DNA of 64,000 nucleotides, taken from assembly GCA_029202485.1 (NCBI GenBank), contig CP119313.1, positions 3,720,001 to 3,784,000 on the forward strand, in the 5' to 3' direction. The DNA is from Candidatus Pedobacter colombiensis. GTDB lineage: Bacteria > Bacteroidota > Bacteroidia > Sphingobacteriales > Sphingobacteriaceae. This document shows positions 7,550 to 20,700 of this stretch, piece after piece. Numbering within the stretch: position 1 is the first letter of the stretch; the number at the start of each line of letters is the position of its first letter. Both the position numbers and the translations under genes were made by a program. The notes below the pieces were generated by a model. The model was not told the DNA's origin. It saw only the letters and a program-made list of their open reading frames with translations, and ran no database searches.

Positions 7550-8784
7550 TTATTTCTTAATCATTTCTATTAAACCACCTTCTTTAATTCTGAACACCAG
7601 TTCATTGCCATAGCTTACTCCAGCCTGATTAATGGCAAAAGCCTTCACGTAATAATCTACGCCTACCATCAGGCCATCCACTAACACCTGACTGTCGTCG
7701 ATATTGGTGGCATTTACCCTAGTATCTGCAATGGTTGGATGTTCAACTGTACTCCAGCAAATACCGCTACCTGTTAAGGCCGTTCCACCATTATTAAGCA
7801 ATGCTATCGCTATGTTGACTGCCGTTTCATCTTTTGCAGTTACCATACCTGTATTCAACAATGCCTTTTTCAGCGGTCCATATCCATACCAGTCGCTCAG
7901 CTTGAAAGGTGCAGTCTTCCCCTGAAGGTGACTCTTACCATTCAACAGAGACAGTGAAAATGGTGCCGTACGTTCTACCGTAGTCAGCTCATTTAATCCA
8001 AGCATATAGTCTGCCACAGTACGCATACTAAGTGCCCCGGAGTCTGGCAATGATGTGATCGTCCAATCTGCATAAAGCGTCATGGATTCCGTGATTGCAC
8101 CGTCAAAATTAAAAACTGTTTCCATATGCTCGTCACAAAACCAGGTATAAAAAATCATTCCTGCTTTTGTGGTCGTTACTATAGGGAGCTTAGCTTCATC
8201 TGCTATCTTTATTGGATCGATAGTTGTTCCACCCCTCGTCTCAAAAGTGATCGTATGGTATAAATTCTTAACAGTCAATAAGCCAGGCTCGAAGGTAAAT
8301 TCATAGTTATCCGCTTGCAGTGTACCCAGACTCAGCATTACCGGATAATCTCCCGCAGGGCTGCTCAGCGTTGCTGCTGTACTAAAAGCAGGTTCCCCTT
8401 CCAACGTAGCATCAGCACGAACCAGCGTATCCGTTTCCTCATATTTAAATCCTTTCATATGATAGGTGAAAGGTGGATTCTCCTTGCCAAAATATCTTGT
8501 TAAGGTATCTCCCGAAACCGTTAGCATCGCCTTGTTGATTTTAAAAGATTGTTGTGCTTCTGCAGGAGCAAAAAAGGCATCCCCTGCTTGTAAAACCTTC
8601 AACACAACATCCCCGGCACCTTCGATTGTCGCCATACCCCCGTTAAGATCAAGCTTACCATCCAACAGTTCAAAAGTTACTGGCAATCCTGAAGAAGCTG
8701 TAGCGATTAGCTTGAATGGTGCATCACCATAATTCTTATTACCCACAGGTGCAAAAGTGATGGTTTGTGTAGCCTTCTCAATAA
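7550..8784 (-). other. C-terminal region of the giant protein: MBG, List_Bact and fibronectin-like segments
   Basis: The MBG-like part (about 8784-8268) reads KNYGDAPFKLIATASSGLPV and then LTVSGDTLTRYFGKENPPFT. The Listeria/Bacteroides-type repeat (about 8267-8060) runs from TFETRGG to TLYADWT. The final ~120 residues include SGICWSTVEHPTI and GVDYYVKAFAINQAG, a Bacteroidota fibronectin-like pattern, and end in a short basic tail. It does not resemble type IX type-A or type-B sorting domains. Confidence 0.7.
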
Positions 8785-11700
8785 TGATCTTTACACTTGC
8801 AACTTGATCAGTGGTATTAAAGGTATTCGACGACAAGGTTAATCCGCCTGTAAGGTTTAGTTCCCCTATTGTAGCTGCAGCATAAGCTGCCTGATCCCAG
8901 GTGATACTCAACAGCGCTTTCGACCCGTCGTTATAGGTTACTTCAATTGATGAAGGTAAGCCTAGATTTGCAAATGGCGTTCCATACTTTACAGTGATCG
9001 GTGCCAGCTTTGCTACCGAAAATACGTCTTTCCAAAGCGTCACCTTAATCTGCGGCTGCAGGTTTGTATGATTACTCACATCATCAGTCAGCTCTATCTC
9101 ACCATGAATGGTTTGCGGTGTTAACAATTCAGGATTATACTCGCTTTCATTCCACAGTACCGGTAAGTTGGCTGTAGTCTGATCGTCATAAGTCACCATT
9201 ACGGTTGCCGGCAAATCAAGTGCAGAAAAAGGCTTGCCATATACATCAATCAGATCAGCCAGCGTCTCCACAGCAATCACATTTTTATTGTCAATAATCA
9301 CTTCTACCTTCGGTGTAATGTCTTTAGGATTTTCAGCTTTCCCTTCCATATCGAGCAAACCAGTGAAGCTGTAAGACCCCGGATCATTTCCATTGAATAA
9401 TGACGACTCCCACCTAACGGCAACTTTACCTGTTGTCCCATCCGTAAAGATGGCATCAAGCTGTGTTCCTAACTTTGCAAGGACTTGTTCTTGTGTAGTG
9501 CCGAACGGTAAATGTAGCGGTGTATTTACCAGTACAGAATCGAGCGCCAACAATTTTGGCAATACCGTTATTTTAATAGTGGTCGTTTTATTGTCTTTGT
9601 TCTCTTCCGGCGAGTCAAGAATTATTGTACCCGGAAGTATGTAATCACCGGCAACCATGCCATTATAAGTACTGCTATCCCAGTTCACCGACAAGTCATC
9701 CTGTTCATTATTGTTATAAGTCACCGTAACTGTCTCCGGCAGCATCAACGTCCCAAAAGCTGTACCGTAAGGAACGGTTAAAGCCACTGGATCTGTTACA
9801 CTAATAATATAACGCGGGGCCACATTTACGGTAATTACCGCCTTGATTGAATCCGGATTCTCAATCAGCGGTGGCATGATGACATCAGCCACAAATTCAT
9901 ACGAATCCGGGCTCGTAGCATCATAGTCTGTATTCTCCCATTTGATAACAGTAAGACTCATGGTACTACCATCATCAAACAAGCTTTTTACCATAGTTGG
10001 GAAAGAGATATCAGTGTGCAACGTCCCATAGCTCACCTCAACCGAATCTCTTGTAATAGAAAGCAGTTTTTTAATGCGTTCTGCTACTGTCACCGTAATT
10101 ACAGGTTGTAGTCCTTTCGGATTGTCAGCATCGTCAGGAATAACCATCGTCCCATGCAAGGTATATACCCCCGCTGTTTTGCCATCATAAGTACCCTTAG
10201 CCCAGGAAACAGAAAGCAACTCCTCCGAGGCATCATTATAAGTTACCTTTATCGCTTCTGGTAATGTCAGCGCATCAAATTCAGTATCGTAATCTACGCT
10301 GATTCCCCCCAGGGTTTCTATACTGTCAATTTGTTTTCTGTCGACGATCACCACAACTTTTGGCATCAGGTTATTGGTATTTAAAATTCCCTGAGGCACC
10401 ACAATGGCACCTTCAAAAAGATACTCACCTGTAGCATCACCATTATAGAGCTGTGACTTGAATGAAGTGTCCTGTACAGCAACATCGATCACTGTACCAT
10501 CATCCAATGTGGCCTTGCTAATCAAAGGGAACTTTAAGCTTTCCAATGGAGTACCAAATGCTACATTGATGGTATCTGCTTTTAGCGCAACGATTTCTTT
10601 CTCCCTTGGCAATACCGTAACCACGATCTGTGGGTTTACCTGTTTAGGGTTCTCCACCTCATCAGTCATTGTAAAGCTTCCATTTAACACATAAGATCCC
10701 GCAAGATTTCCATTATAAGGAGCAAAATCCCAATCTACACTCAGGTCATCATTACCTCCGTCTACAAACTGTGCATTCAACTGTCCTGGTAGAGTCAAGG
10801 CTTCCGGTGCTGTACCGAAAACTACCGTTATAGAATCCGGACGGGTATAAGTATCAATAAGGTGCTTACCTACAGTTACAGTTAACATTGCCTCCACATC
10901 ATTCGGATTAAGAATATCCTCAGGGAGCTGCAAGGTGCCTTTCAGTTCATATACATCAGGCATATCAGCAATGTAATCGCCTTCCTCCCATACAACGTTC
11001 AGCATACCTGTACTTCCATTGTCGTAGGTCACCTTCACCTGCGCAGGGAATAACGGTTGTGCATTGGCAAAGCTGGTACCAAAAGGCACAAGCACAGTAC
11101 TTGCTGCAACACTTACCACTTCAAGTGGTTTTGGTCCAACAGTGACGCTAACAGTTGCCATTAGGTTGTCCGGGTTATCAATATCATCACCTGTAACCAG
11201 GGTTCCCTTAAACACATACACCCCAGGAAGCAGCTCATTATAAGTTTCGGAACTCCAGATCACCCCTTCCGTACCTACAGATTGGTCATTATAGGTCACA
11301 TTTACAGTTTCCGGGAAAGGAATATCTTCCACCGGTGTTCCATATTTAACGATGATTGCAACCGGATTCTGTACGGCGATTACTTTTTTGTTGCCTACCT
11401 GTATGTTTAATTCTGCTGTTTTGACGTCTTTATTAACCACTCCCGGAATCAGTACCGGATCTCCAATAAAGGAGTAAACCTCAGGAACCAGTGGGTCATA
11501 ACCTTCGGTATCCCAGGTCATGTTCAGCGTGCCACTACTCCCATCGTCATAAGTTACCTTTACCGCTGCAGTCAGCTCTGGAATCGCTTTCAGCAATGTG
11601 CCATAGCTCACCTTCACCGTATCCAACACTGCAATACTTACAATGTTCTTAGGTTTTGGCAACACTGTAAGTATCATCTGCGCTTTGATGTTGCTCTTAT

Positions 11701-14700
11701 TGTCGATACTTTCATTGTGGAGCAGGGTGCCGGTAAGCGTATAATCACCGCTTTGCAACTGATTATAAGTACCCGGTGTCCATTCAACCCCTACGGTATC
11801 CCGAGTACCATCATCAAAATTAACCTTTACTGTTTCTGGTAGTTTCACCTCATCAAATGGGGTATCGTAAGGCGTACTAGCCGTATACTGCCCCTCTATA
11901 GAGACAATATTTTTACGGATGATTACTGTATTGTTGGCAAATAACAAGCCCGTATTGGTAACCAGGTCATTCAACTGGATTGTTCCCTTCAGGTCATACT
12001 CTGCACCTTTATTAGCCACATAAGGCGTCCTATCCCAGATCACGTTAAGTAATCCAGTAGTCTGATCATGATAAGTTACCCTTACGGTACCAGGTAATGG
12101 CAGACTAGCAGCAGGTGTATTTAGATCCACTGTGATATCTGCCAGATCCTCAACTTCTATAATGTTATGTTGTACATATACATCTACATTCGCTTCAAAG
12201 TCGGCAGGGTTAGCATGTTCCTCCTTAATACCCAATGTAGCATATAAGCGGTATACCCCCACCTTAGAATTATAATTGCCCTGCTTCCAGGTCAGGTTCA
12301 ACATTTCTTTAGTAACGCCATCATCATAAGTCACCTGTGCCTGTTTAGGCAATAATGGCAGCACATTGCTGTATGGCGTGCCCGATAATACCTTTACCGG
12401 AGGCAGTGGCGCCACAGCAATAATATATGAATATATTGGCGTAATGACTGCAACCTTCGCCGTTGCTGTCAGGTTGTTTCTGTTGACATCTGGGTTTGGA
12501 ATAGTTAAGGTTCCAGTTAGCTCATAAATACCTTCTAAATTGCCATCATAGTTACCAGGTTGCCAGGTAACAGGGAACGTAGCATGACTATTATCACTCA
12601 TCACGACTTCTACCTGTGTCACCAGGTTCAACTGTTCAAAAGGCGTTCCTGTATCTTTCTTAACAGGAACCGGGTAAGGTTTCAATACTTCAATGATATA
12701 GGCAGCGCGCGGATTTACTTTTAACTTCACTTTCAGTGAGCCGCAAACATCTGATCCCTGAACAGCCAAGGTAAACTCGTAATTTCCAGCCACTGCCGGC
12801 TCACCGGAAATCAAACCGGAGCTACTCAAACTTAAGCCGTCAGGTAATAAACCCTGACTCACGAAATAGGTATAAGATCCACTTTCCGCCAGCTGAAGCT
12901 GATGGGTATAGGTTGTCCATTGGTCGGCCGCCGGAAGCTCCTGTTCTGCATTTTCAAGATATACCCCCTGGAACTCATACGCACCAAGATCAACCACTGT
13001 ATGTTTGATCCTGTCTTCGCCCGCAAGATCTTTATTCGTTCCGGCAATCTTTATGTTATCCCCCATATTGATTGCTGGAGAACAAGGTGCAAGTGAAAGA
13101 TCATCTGCAGCCGCATTTGCCAGTTGAGGATCCTTCGTCGATATGGTTGTTCCGGTTACATATCCGTTTTGTACCGTACTGGTGGATACAATGATTCCAG
13201 TATTCATCTGATCCGGAATTGCATTTGCACGTGTATTACCCCAGAAGATACTATTGGCGACATTCACTGTTCCGGTATTACGATATAAGGCGCCACCATA
13301 TTTGGTGGTCGTAGAGGCATTGATATAGGCAGAAGTATTGTTGCTAAAGGTCGAGTTTATGATATTGGTCGTTCCTGTATAATGGTAATATGCACCGCCA
13401 TAGTAACCGTTCACCGTAGTTCTGTTCCTGCTGAAGGCTCCATTAATCAAGTTAAAAGTACCTGAGTAATTATAAATGGCACCGCCATGCTGTGCGGCCG
13501 TATTACCCACAAACAATCCACTTGTGACATTAGGTTTTCCATTGGTTGCATTATAGAATGCACCTCCGGTTGCGGTTGCGGTATTGTTTTTAAAGACCAC
13601 ATCCTTCATCTCCACCACAGCGCTGATGTGGTACATTCCTCCACCCTGACTACCTTTATTATTGATGAATTTGATGTCTTTAAAAGTAGCTGCAGCATTG
13701 TTGTAAAGTCCACCACCAAGCTGAACTACGGTGTTATTTTCAAGCGTAATGTTACTAAAAGTGGCGGCCCCACTATTGAAGATTCCTCCTCCACTATAAT
13801 AGGCATAGTTATTTTTAACCCATAGGTTTTTAAAGATAACTTTTCCCAGCCCATTGTAAATACCTCCGCCATTGTAGACATCCGCAGTACTGGTAGCATT
13901 GGCGGTTTTACCTCCGCTGATCGTAAACCCGTCCAGTACCGTGGCATCGGTCAGGGCTGCCCTGTTAAACACAACGTGATAACTTCGGTTTGCCCCATCA
14001 AGGATGGTTTCATTCGTAGTCATAATAGCCGTTGAATCCCTATCCGCAAGCCCCTTTTCTGTAGCTGCGAAACCACCGTATATTTTAACGCCCTCTTTCA
14101 GTGTAAAGTAGTCATTCACTTTCAAACCGGGTACATAGGTTCCTTTGGCCACAAAGATCGTGTCTCCTGCCATTGCAGAGCTGAGCCCCTTTTGCAAGTC
14201 CAGGAATGCATGTTCCCAGCTCGCACTATTGTTCATCCCTGAGGTAGCAGCTTGGTTTACATAGATCCGCACCTTTCCAGTACCCATTTTCACTTCAAAG
14301 GTGTATAGCCTGTTTCCACATAGGTTACCATCGCTAGCAGTGATGTTGAAGGTATACAAGCCCGCATTGATCGGTCTTCCGGTCAACCTTCCAGACGGGC
14401 TCAGTAATAAGCCATCAGGCAATGCGCCATAACTCACTGCATAAGTATAACTTCCCGACCCTCCTGAAGAAACCATCTGGTGTTCATAGATTACCCCTCT
14501 TAAACCTTCAGGCAATACTGCAGGTCCCACATTAATCCTATCCTGCTGACTTTCAAAAGCCCCCAGATCCACGATTTCCGTTTTAATCCTCGGCTGTCCG
14601 GCAAGATCTTTCAGGATACCCGCAGAAAGAGAATTGTCGCCCATATTGATGGCGGGAGAACAAGCCGATAGCGAAAGATCATCTTCATTACTTAAGTTAA

Positions 14701-17700
14701 ACAAGGGATCTTTGTCGACGATCACTTTTCCTGCCGCATAGCCACCACGAATCAGCGCGTTCACTGGTTTGACATTCAGGTTAAGTTCATCAACCACACC
14801 ATTGCCTCGCTGATTACCCCAAACGATACTATTGTAAAGATTTAACGTTCCTGCATTTCTATAGATAGCACCACCATATTTGGTCACTGCACTAGTCACA
14901 AAGGCAATGCTGTTGTTACTCATCGTCACGTTAACCAGTGTTGAGGTTCCCGTATACTGGTAAAAAGCACCGCCGAAGTAAGCAGCCGTACCAATTACCT
15001 TATTACGGCTGAACGTGGCATTATTGACGGTCAATGTTGATGACCATTGGTATAAACCACCACCATGTTGCGTTGCCGTGTTTCCGATAAAGGTGGCATC
15101 ATTCAACGTCACCTTACCCGAGTAACTGTAAAAACCACCACCCTGTGTAGCTTTATTGTCTTTAAATAATAGGTCATTGATGGTTACTGTTGCTGAGGCC
15201 TGATACATTCCTCCACCATAAGCAGCTGTATTGTTGATGAACTTGAGCTGGCGAATTGTTGCCGCTCCTACATTGTATAAACCACCTCCGTAACGATAGG
15301 AACCCGAAGTATTCACCGTTCCATTGTTCTCAAAAATGATGTTGCTCAATACTCCGATTCCGCCATTGTACATCCCGCCACCATAAGTATTGGAATAGTT
15401 ATTTTTGATCCAAAGGTGGTTGAATATTGCCGCTCCAACCCTGTTATAAATACCGGCACCGATATAGGCCTCCCCGGTACTTGTACCCGTTGGCACTGAC
15501 CGTCCGCCGCTGATACTAAATCCATCAAGCACCGTCGCCGCAGTCAGGGCAGCATAATTATACACCACGTGTCTGCTGATATTATTACCCGTCAGAATGG
15601 TTTCGTTATCCGTTCTGATTTTCAGCGAATCCCTTTCGGCAAGTGTCGACTCGGTAGCCGCGAAACCACCGTAAATTTTAACACCTTCTTTTAAGGTGAA
15701 GTAAGAAGTTACCAGTGTTCCTGAGCTATAAGTTCCTTTGGCTACCCAAATCTGATCTCCCGGAAGAGATACCTTAAGTGCATTCTGCAGATCAAGGTAG
15801 GCATTCTCCCAGGTGCTACCATTGTTCTGACCAGCTGTTGCCTCCTGATTAACCAGGATACGCACCACTCCTGTACCGGCTACTACATCCATATTGTAAA
15901 CACGGTTGCCACATAAGGTTCCATCGGTCACATTGATCACAAAAGTATATTTACCAATCACAATAGGATTACCAGTAATGAGTCCGGAAGCATCCATTGA
16001 CAATCCATCAGGAAGCTTGCCCGAAACCAACTTATAGGTATAACTACCTGTTCCGCCAACTCCCTGCAACTGCAGGTTGAATACAGCTCCACGTGGGATT
16101 TGCGGCATAGTTGCGGGATTTAAAGTGATCACATCCGACTGGTATTCTATGGCCCCAAGATCAATCACTTCTCCCTTGGTTCTCGGATTACCTAACCTAT
16201 CTACAGTTCCCGCAGGAGCCAGGTTATTGTCGCCTGTATTGATTGCCGGTGAGCAGCCAGTAAGTGCCAGGTCATCACCATCGGCATTCACAAAAGCAGG
16301 GTTCGCATCTATGATGTTCAGCCCCGTAGCGTAACCACCGCTTATCAATACATTGTTTACCTTAATGTTCAGGTTCAGCTGATCAGGCATTCCTTCTCCA
16401 CGGGTATTTCCCCAAAGAATACTGTTGTTTAATGTCACTGTTCCCGAATTGCGATACAATGCACCACCATAATTTACTGTTCCTGTTTTATAATATCCGA
16501 TACTGTTTTTACTAAAGGTAGTATTGGTCAGCGTAGCTGTTCCTGTATAGATATATACCGCACCCCCTAAATAAGCAGAGGTATTGCTGATTTTATTGTG
16601 ACTAAAGGTGGTATTGCTGATATTCAATGTAGCATTGCTCCAGATTGCACCACCATGTTGTCCCGACGTATTGTTTTGGAATGAGGCCCGGTCAATGTTC
16701 AAAACGCCCGAAGCATAAATCACTCCACCGGCAGCTGTAGCGACGTTATCTTTAAAAATGATATTTTTCAGGTTTGCTGTACCATTTGCAAAATATATAG
16801 CACCTCCGGTAGTCGCCCTGCTTCCGCTGAAGCTGGCATTGCTCAGGTTGGTGACTGCGCCCGAATTGACATAAATGGCTCCACCCTGTCCATTGGTTAA
16901 CGTATTGTTTTCAAACCTGATGTTATTCAGATCGGCCTGTCCGGTGCTAAACATCGCCGCTCCATATCCGGGATAGCTCGAACCCTCAATAATTCTGTTG
17001 TTTTCGAATACCCCTTTGTTCAGCTTGAATCCTCTCACATTATATACTGCAGAACCACGTGCATAATAGCCGGTAGATCTGTTGTTGCTAAAAATCACAT
17101 CAGTATAGGTAGCATCACCACTGTGATACAATCCAGCCCCATACACACCTAAATTATTCTTGATCCATAGGTTACGAAAAACTACTGTACCCAGTGAATT
17201 GTAAATACCTCCACCATAAAAATTGATACTGTTGTTTGAGGTATTGACCGCCGATCCACCACCTTGTATACTGAAACCATCCAATACAGTTGCATTCGTA
17301 AGAGCTATAGCATTATACACAACGTGATAACTCGCAACACCCTGACTACCGTCTAAAATAGTTTCGTTATCCGTTCTGATTTTCAAAGTATCCCGCGCTT
17401 CGATTGTCGTCTCTGTTCCGGCAAATCCACCGTACATCTTTACACCTTCTTTTAGCTTAAAGGTTGATGCAGCCAGCGGACCACTGTAATAAGTTCCTTT
17501 GGCTACCCAGATCTCATCTCCTGCCATGGCCAGTTCCAATGCCGGTTGCAGGTCGTTCAAGGCATTTGTCCAATCACTACCATTGTTAGCACCCGTAGCA
17601 GCCTGACGTACATATAATCTGCCAGTACCATTCTGCACCGTTAATTTATACTGCCGGTTACCACTTAGGTTTCCATCCGTAGCACCAACCACAAAAGTAT

Positions 17701-20700
17701 AGATACCAATAAGATTTGGCACACCTGTTAGCTTTCCATCAGTTGTCAGTAATACACCCGGAGGAAGTTTTCCTGCCTGAAGGCTCCAGGTTACCGGTAG
17801 GCTGGTTCCGGTGTAGTTGAATGGAAGATTTAGGAAAGTTCCCCTGGTGATGGCTTCAATCCTTTCCGGATTGATCATAAGTCTCTCTGTACTTTCATTT
17901 TCATAAGCGCCCAGGTCGATAATATTATTAACCACCCTGGCTTTTCCGGCAAGGTCCTTATCATAGGCCTGCCAGCTGTTATCCCCACCATCAATAGCCA
18001 ACGAGCCGCCCTGCAGCTGGAGGTTGTCTACTGCTACATCCATGAATAAAGGATCGCCAATTTTAACATCTGTACCGGTAGCATAATCCCCCTGCACAAC
18101 GGTACTCCCCACAATGACCCCAGTATTGAGCTGATCAGCAATAGTACCTGTACGTGTATTGCCCCACAAAATACTATTGTGTATGGTTACGGTTCCAGAA
18201 TTGCGGTACAGTGCGCCACCATAACTCAAAGTTACGGTACCTTTGGCATAGCCGATATTATTTTTGCTAAAACTACAGTTGTTGATCAGTACATCATTAG
18301 AGTTGATGTAGATGGCACCACCGTAATAAGCTGCCGTTGAAGTCACCTCATTGCGACTGAAAATACTATTGTCGATCTTCAGATTGCTGTTGGACCAGAT
18401 GGCTCCACCGTGTTGCACTGCCGAGTTATGTATAAAAGAAGCACGGTTGAGTACCAAAACACCACTGGCATAAATAGCCCCACCAGATGAACTTGCAGTA
18501 TTATCAGTGAAAGTAACCTCTTCGAGCACCTGAGTTCCGCTGGCAATAAACAAGGCTCCGCCGGTTGTCGCTTTGTTTCCGGTAAAAGTTCCTTTATTGA
18601 TTTTGACCACTGCACTGGAGTTACTGTAAATCGCTCCTCCCTGCCCATTAAGAATGCTGTTGTTTTTAAATTCTACTTCAGAAAGATCCAACACCCCGGT
18701 AGTAAAGATACCTGCTCCATACCCCGGATAACTGCTGGACTCCAAAATTTTATTGTTTTCAAATATCCCTTTGCTCAGCTTAAAGCCTTTTGCATTATAA
18801 ACTGCCGCACCACGTGCACTTGTTCCTTTTGCCTGGTTATTGCTAAACAGGATGTTTGTATATACTGCATCTCCATTATTGTAAATACCCCCACCATAAG
18901 TTCCGTTATTGTTCTTTATCCACAGGTTACTGAACTGAACCGCACCCAGGTTGTTATAAATACCACCCCCCTGATAATTGATACCACTCACCAAGGTTGC
19001 ATTACCACCCTGGATACTAAATCCATCGAGGATCGTAGCCGAGGTTAGTGCCAGTGTATTAGTTATGACATGGTAGCTGGCTACCCCCTGACTACCATCC
19101 AGGATGGTTTCATTCAGGCTACGCAGGTCGGCCATATTCCGATCTGCCAACGCTGCTTCCGTTCCTGCAAAACCACCATACAACTTTACCCCTTCCTTTA
19201 ATTTAAAGGTTGAGGTAGCCAGTGGCCCAGAATAATAGGTCCCTTTTGCTACCCAGATTTCGTCGCCCGCCCCGGCAAGTTCCAACGCCGCTTGTACATC
19301 TGTAAATGCATTTGCCCAGTTACTTCCATTGTTATCGCCCTTAGCAGCACTGCTCACAAACAAACGGCTAATACCATTTTGCACGGTAATACTGTATTGT
19401 TTGCTGCCCAGAATCTGCCCGTCAGTAGCACCAATAACAAAGGTGTAAGTGCCCACAACTGTAGGTACTCCTTTAAATTTCCCATCAGCTGAGAAAGTAA
19501 CACCAGTAGGTAATTTACCTGTTTGCAAACTCCAACTAACTGGTAATGTAGTTCCGGTAGCAACCAATTGCAGATTCAAAGCCGTTCCTCTTGGAATAGA
19601 ATTGATGACTGCAGGGCTGATCATTAGCCTGCCATTGCCGTCCTGCTCATAAGCACCCAGATCGATCGTTCCATTTACGATCCTTGGATTACCTGCCAAA
19701 TCCTTATCAAAAATCTGCCAGTTGTTCTCACCGGCATCAATTGCCAATGAACCTCCTTTAAGGTGCAGGTTATCGCCAGCTGCATTTTCGAACATCGGAT
19801 CTCCGATTTTAATATCAGTTCCCCCGACATAGTCATTCTGAACGATGGAGGTGGCAATAATAATGCCTGCATTCACTTGGTCAGGAATATCATTCCCACG
19901 TTTATTGCCCCAGAAAATACTGTTGTTGATGGTTGTGGTACCACCTGACCGATATAAAGCGCCACCATAACTTAAAGTGGAAGCGGCCTTATAGCCAATG
20001 CTGTTGTTACTAAAACTGGTGTTGTTGATCAGTGCATTTCCCGAACTCAGAAAAACAGCACCCCCATAATACCCTGACGTAGAAGTTATACTGTTCCTGC
20101 TAAAAATAGTATTGTCAATTTTCAGTGTACTTGCCGACCATAATGCTCCACCATGTTGTCCTGAAGAGTTATTGATGAAGGAAACCCTGTTGATATTAAG
20201 TACTCCCGCAGCATATAATGCTCCGGCAGAAGCTGTAGCCGTATTGTCCTTAAACTGTACATCAGTAAAGGTCCCTGTACCATTTGCCTGGTATACCGCC
20301 CCACCTGTAGTCGCCCTGTTTCCTGTAAATTCAGCCTTATTAATGTTAATGATTGCGCTTGAGTTGGAATAAATAGCACCTCCATATCCACTGCTGAGCA
20401 GGTTATTCTCAAACTTCACCTCATTAAGCGTCAACGGTCCGGAATTGAATATTGCTGCTCCATAAGTGGTACCGCCATCTACCAATTGATTATTTTGAAA
20501 AACACCTTTGGTTAGCTTAAAGCCGCTTACATTGTAGACCGCCGCCCCCCTGGCATTTGTTCCCCTTGACTGGTTATTGCTAAAAATGATGTCTGTATAT
20601 TCTGCATCTCCGGAATGGTATAAACCACCACCATAAGCTGCACTATTATTTTTAATCCATAAATTACGGAAAACAGCAGCACCACCGGAATTGTAAATAC

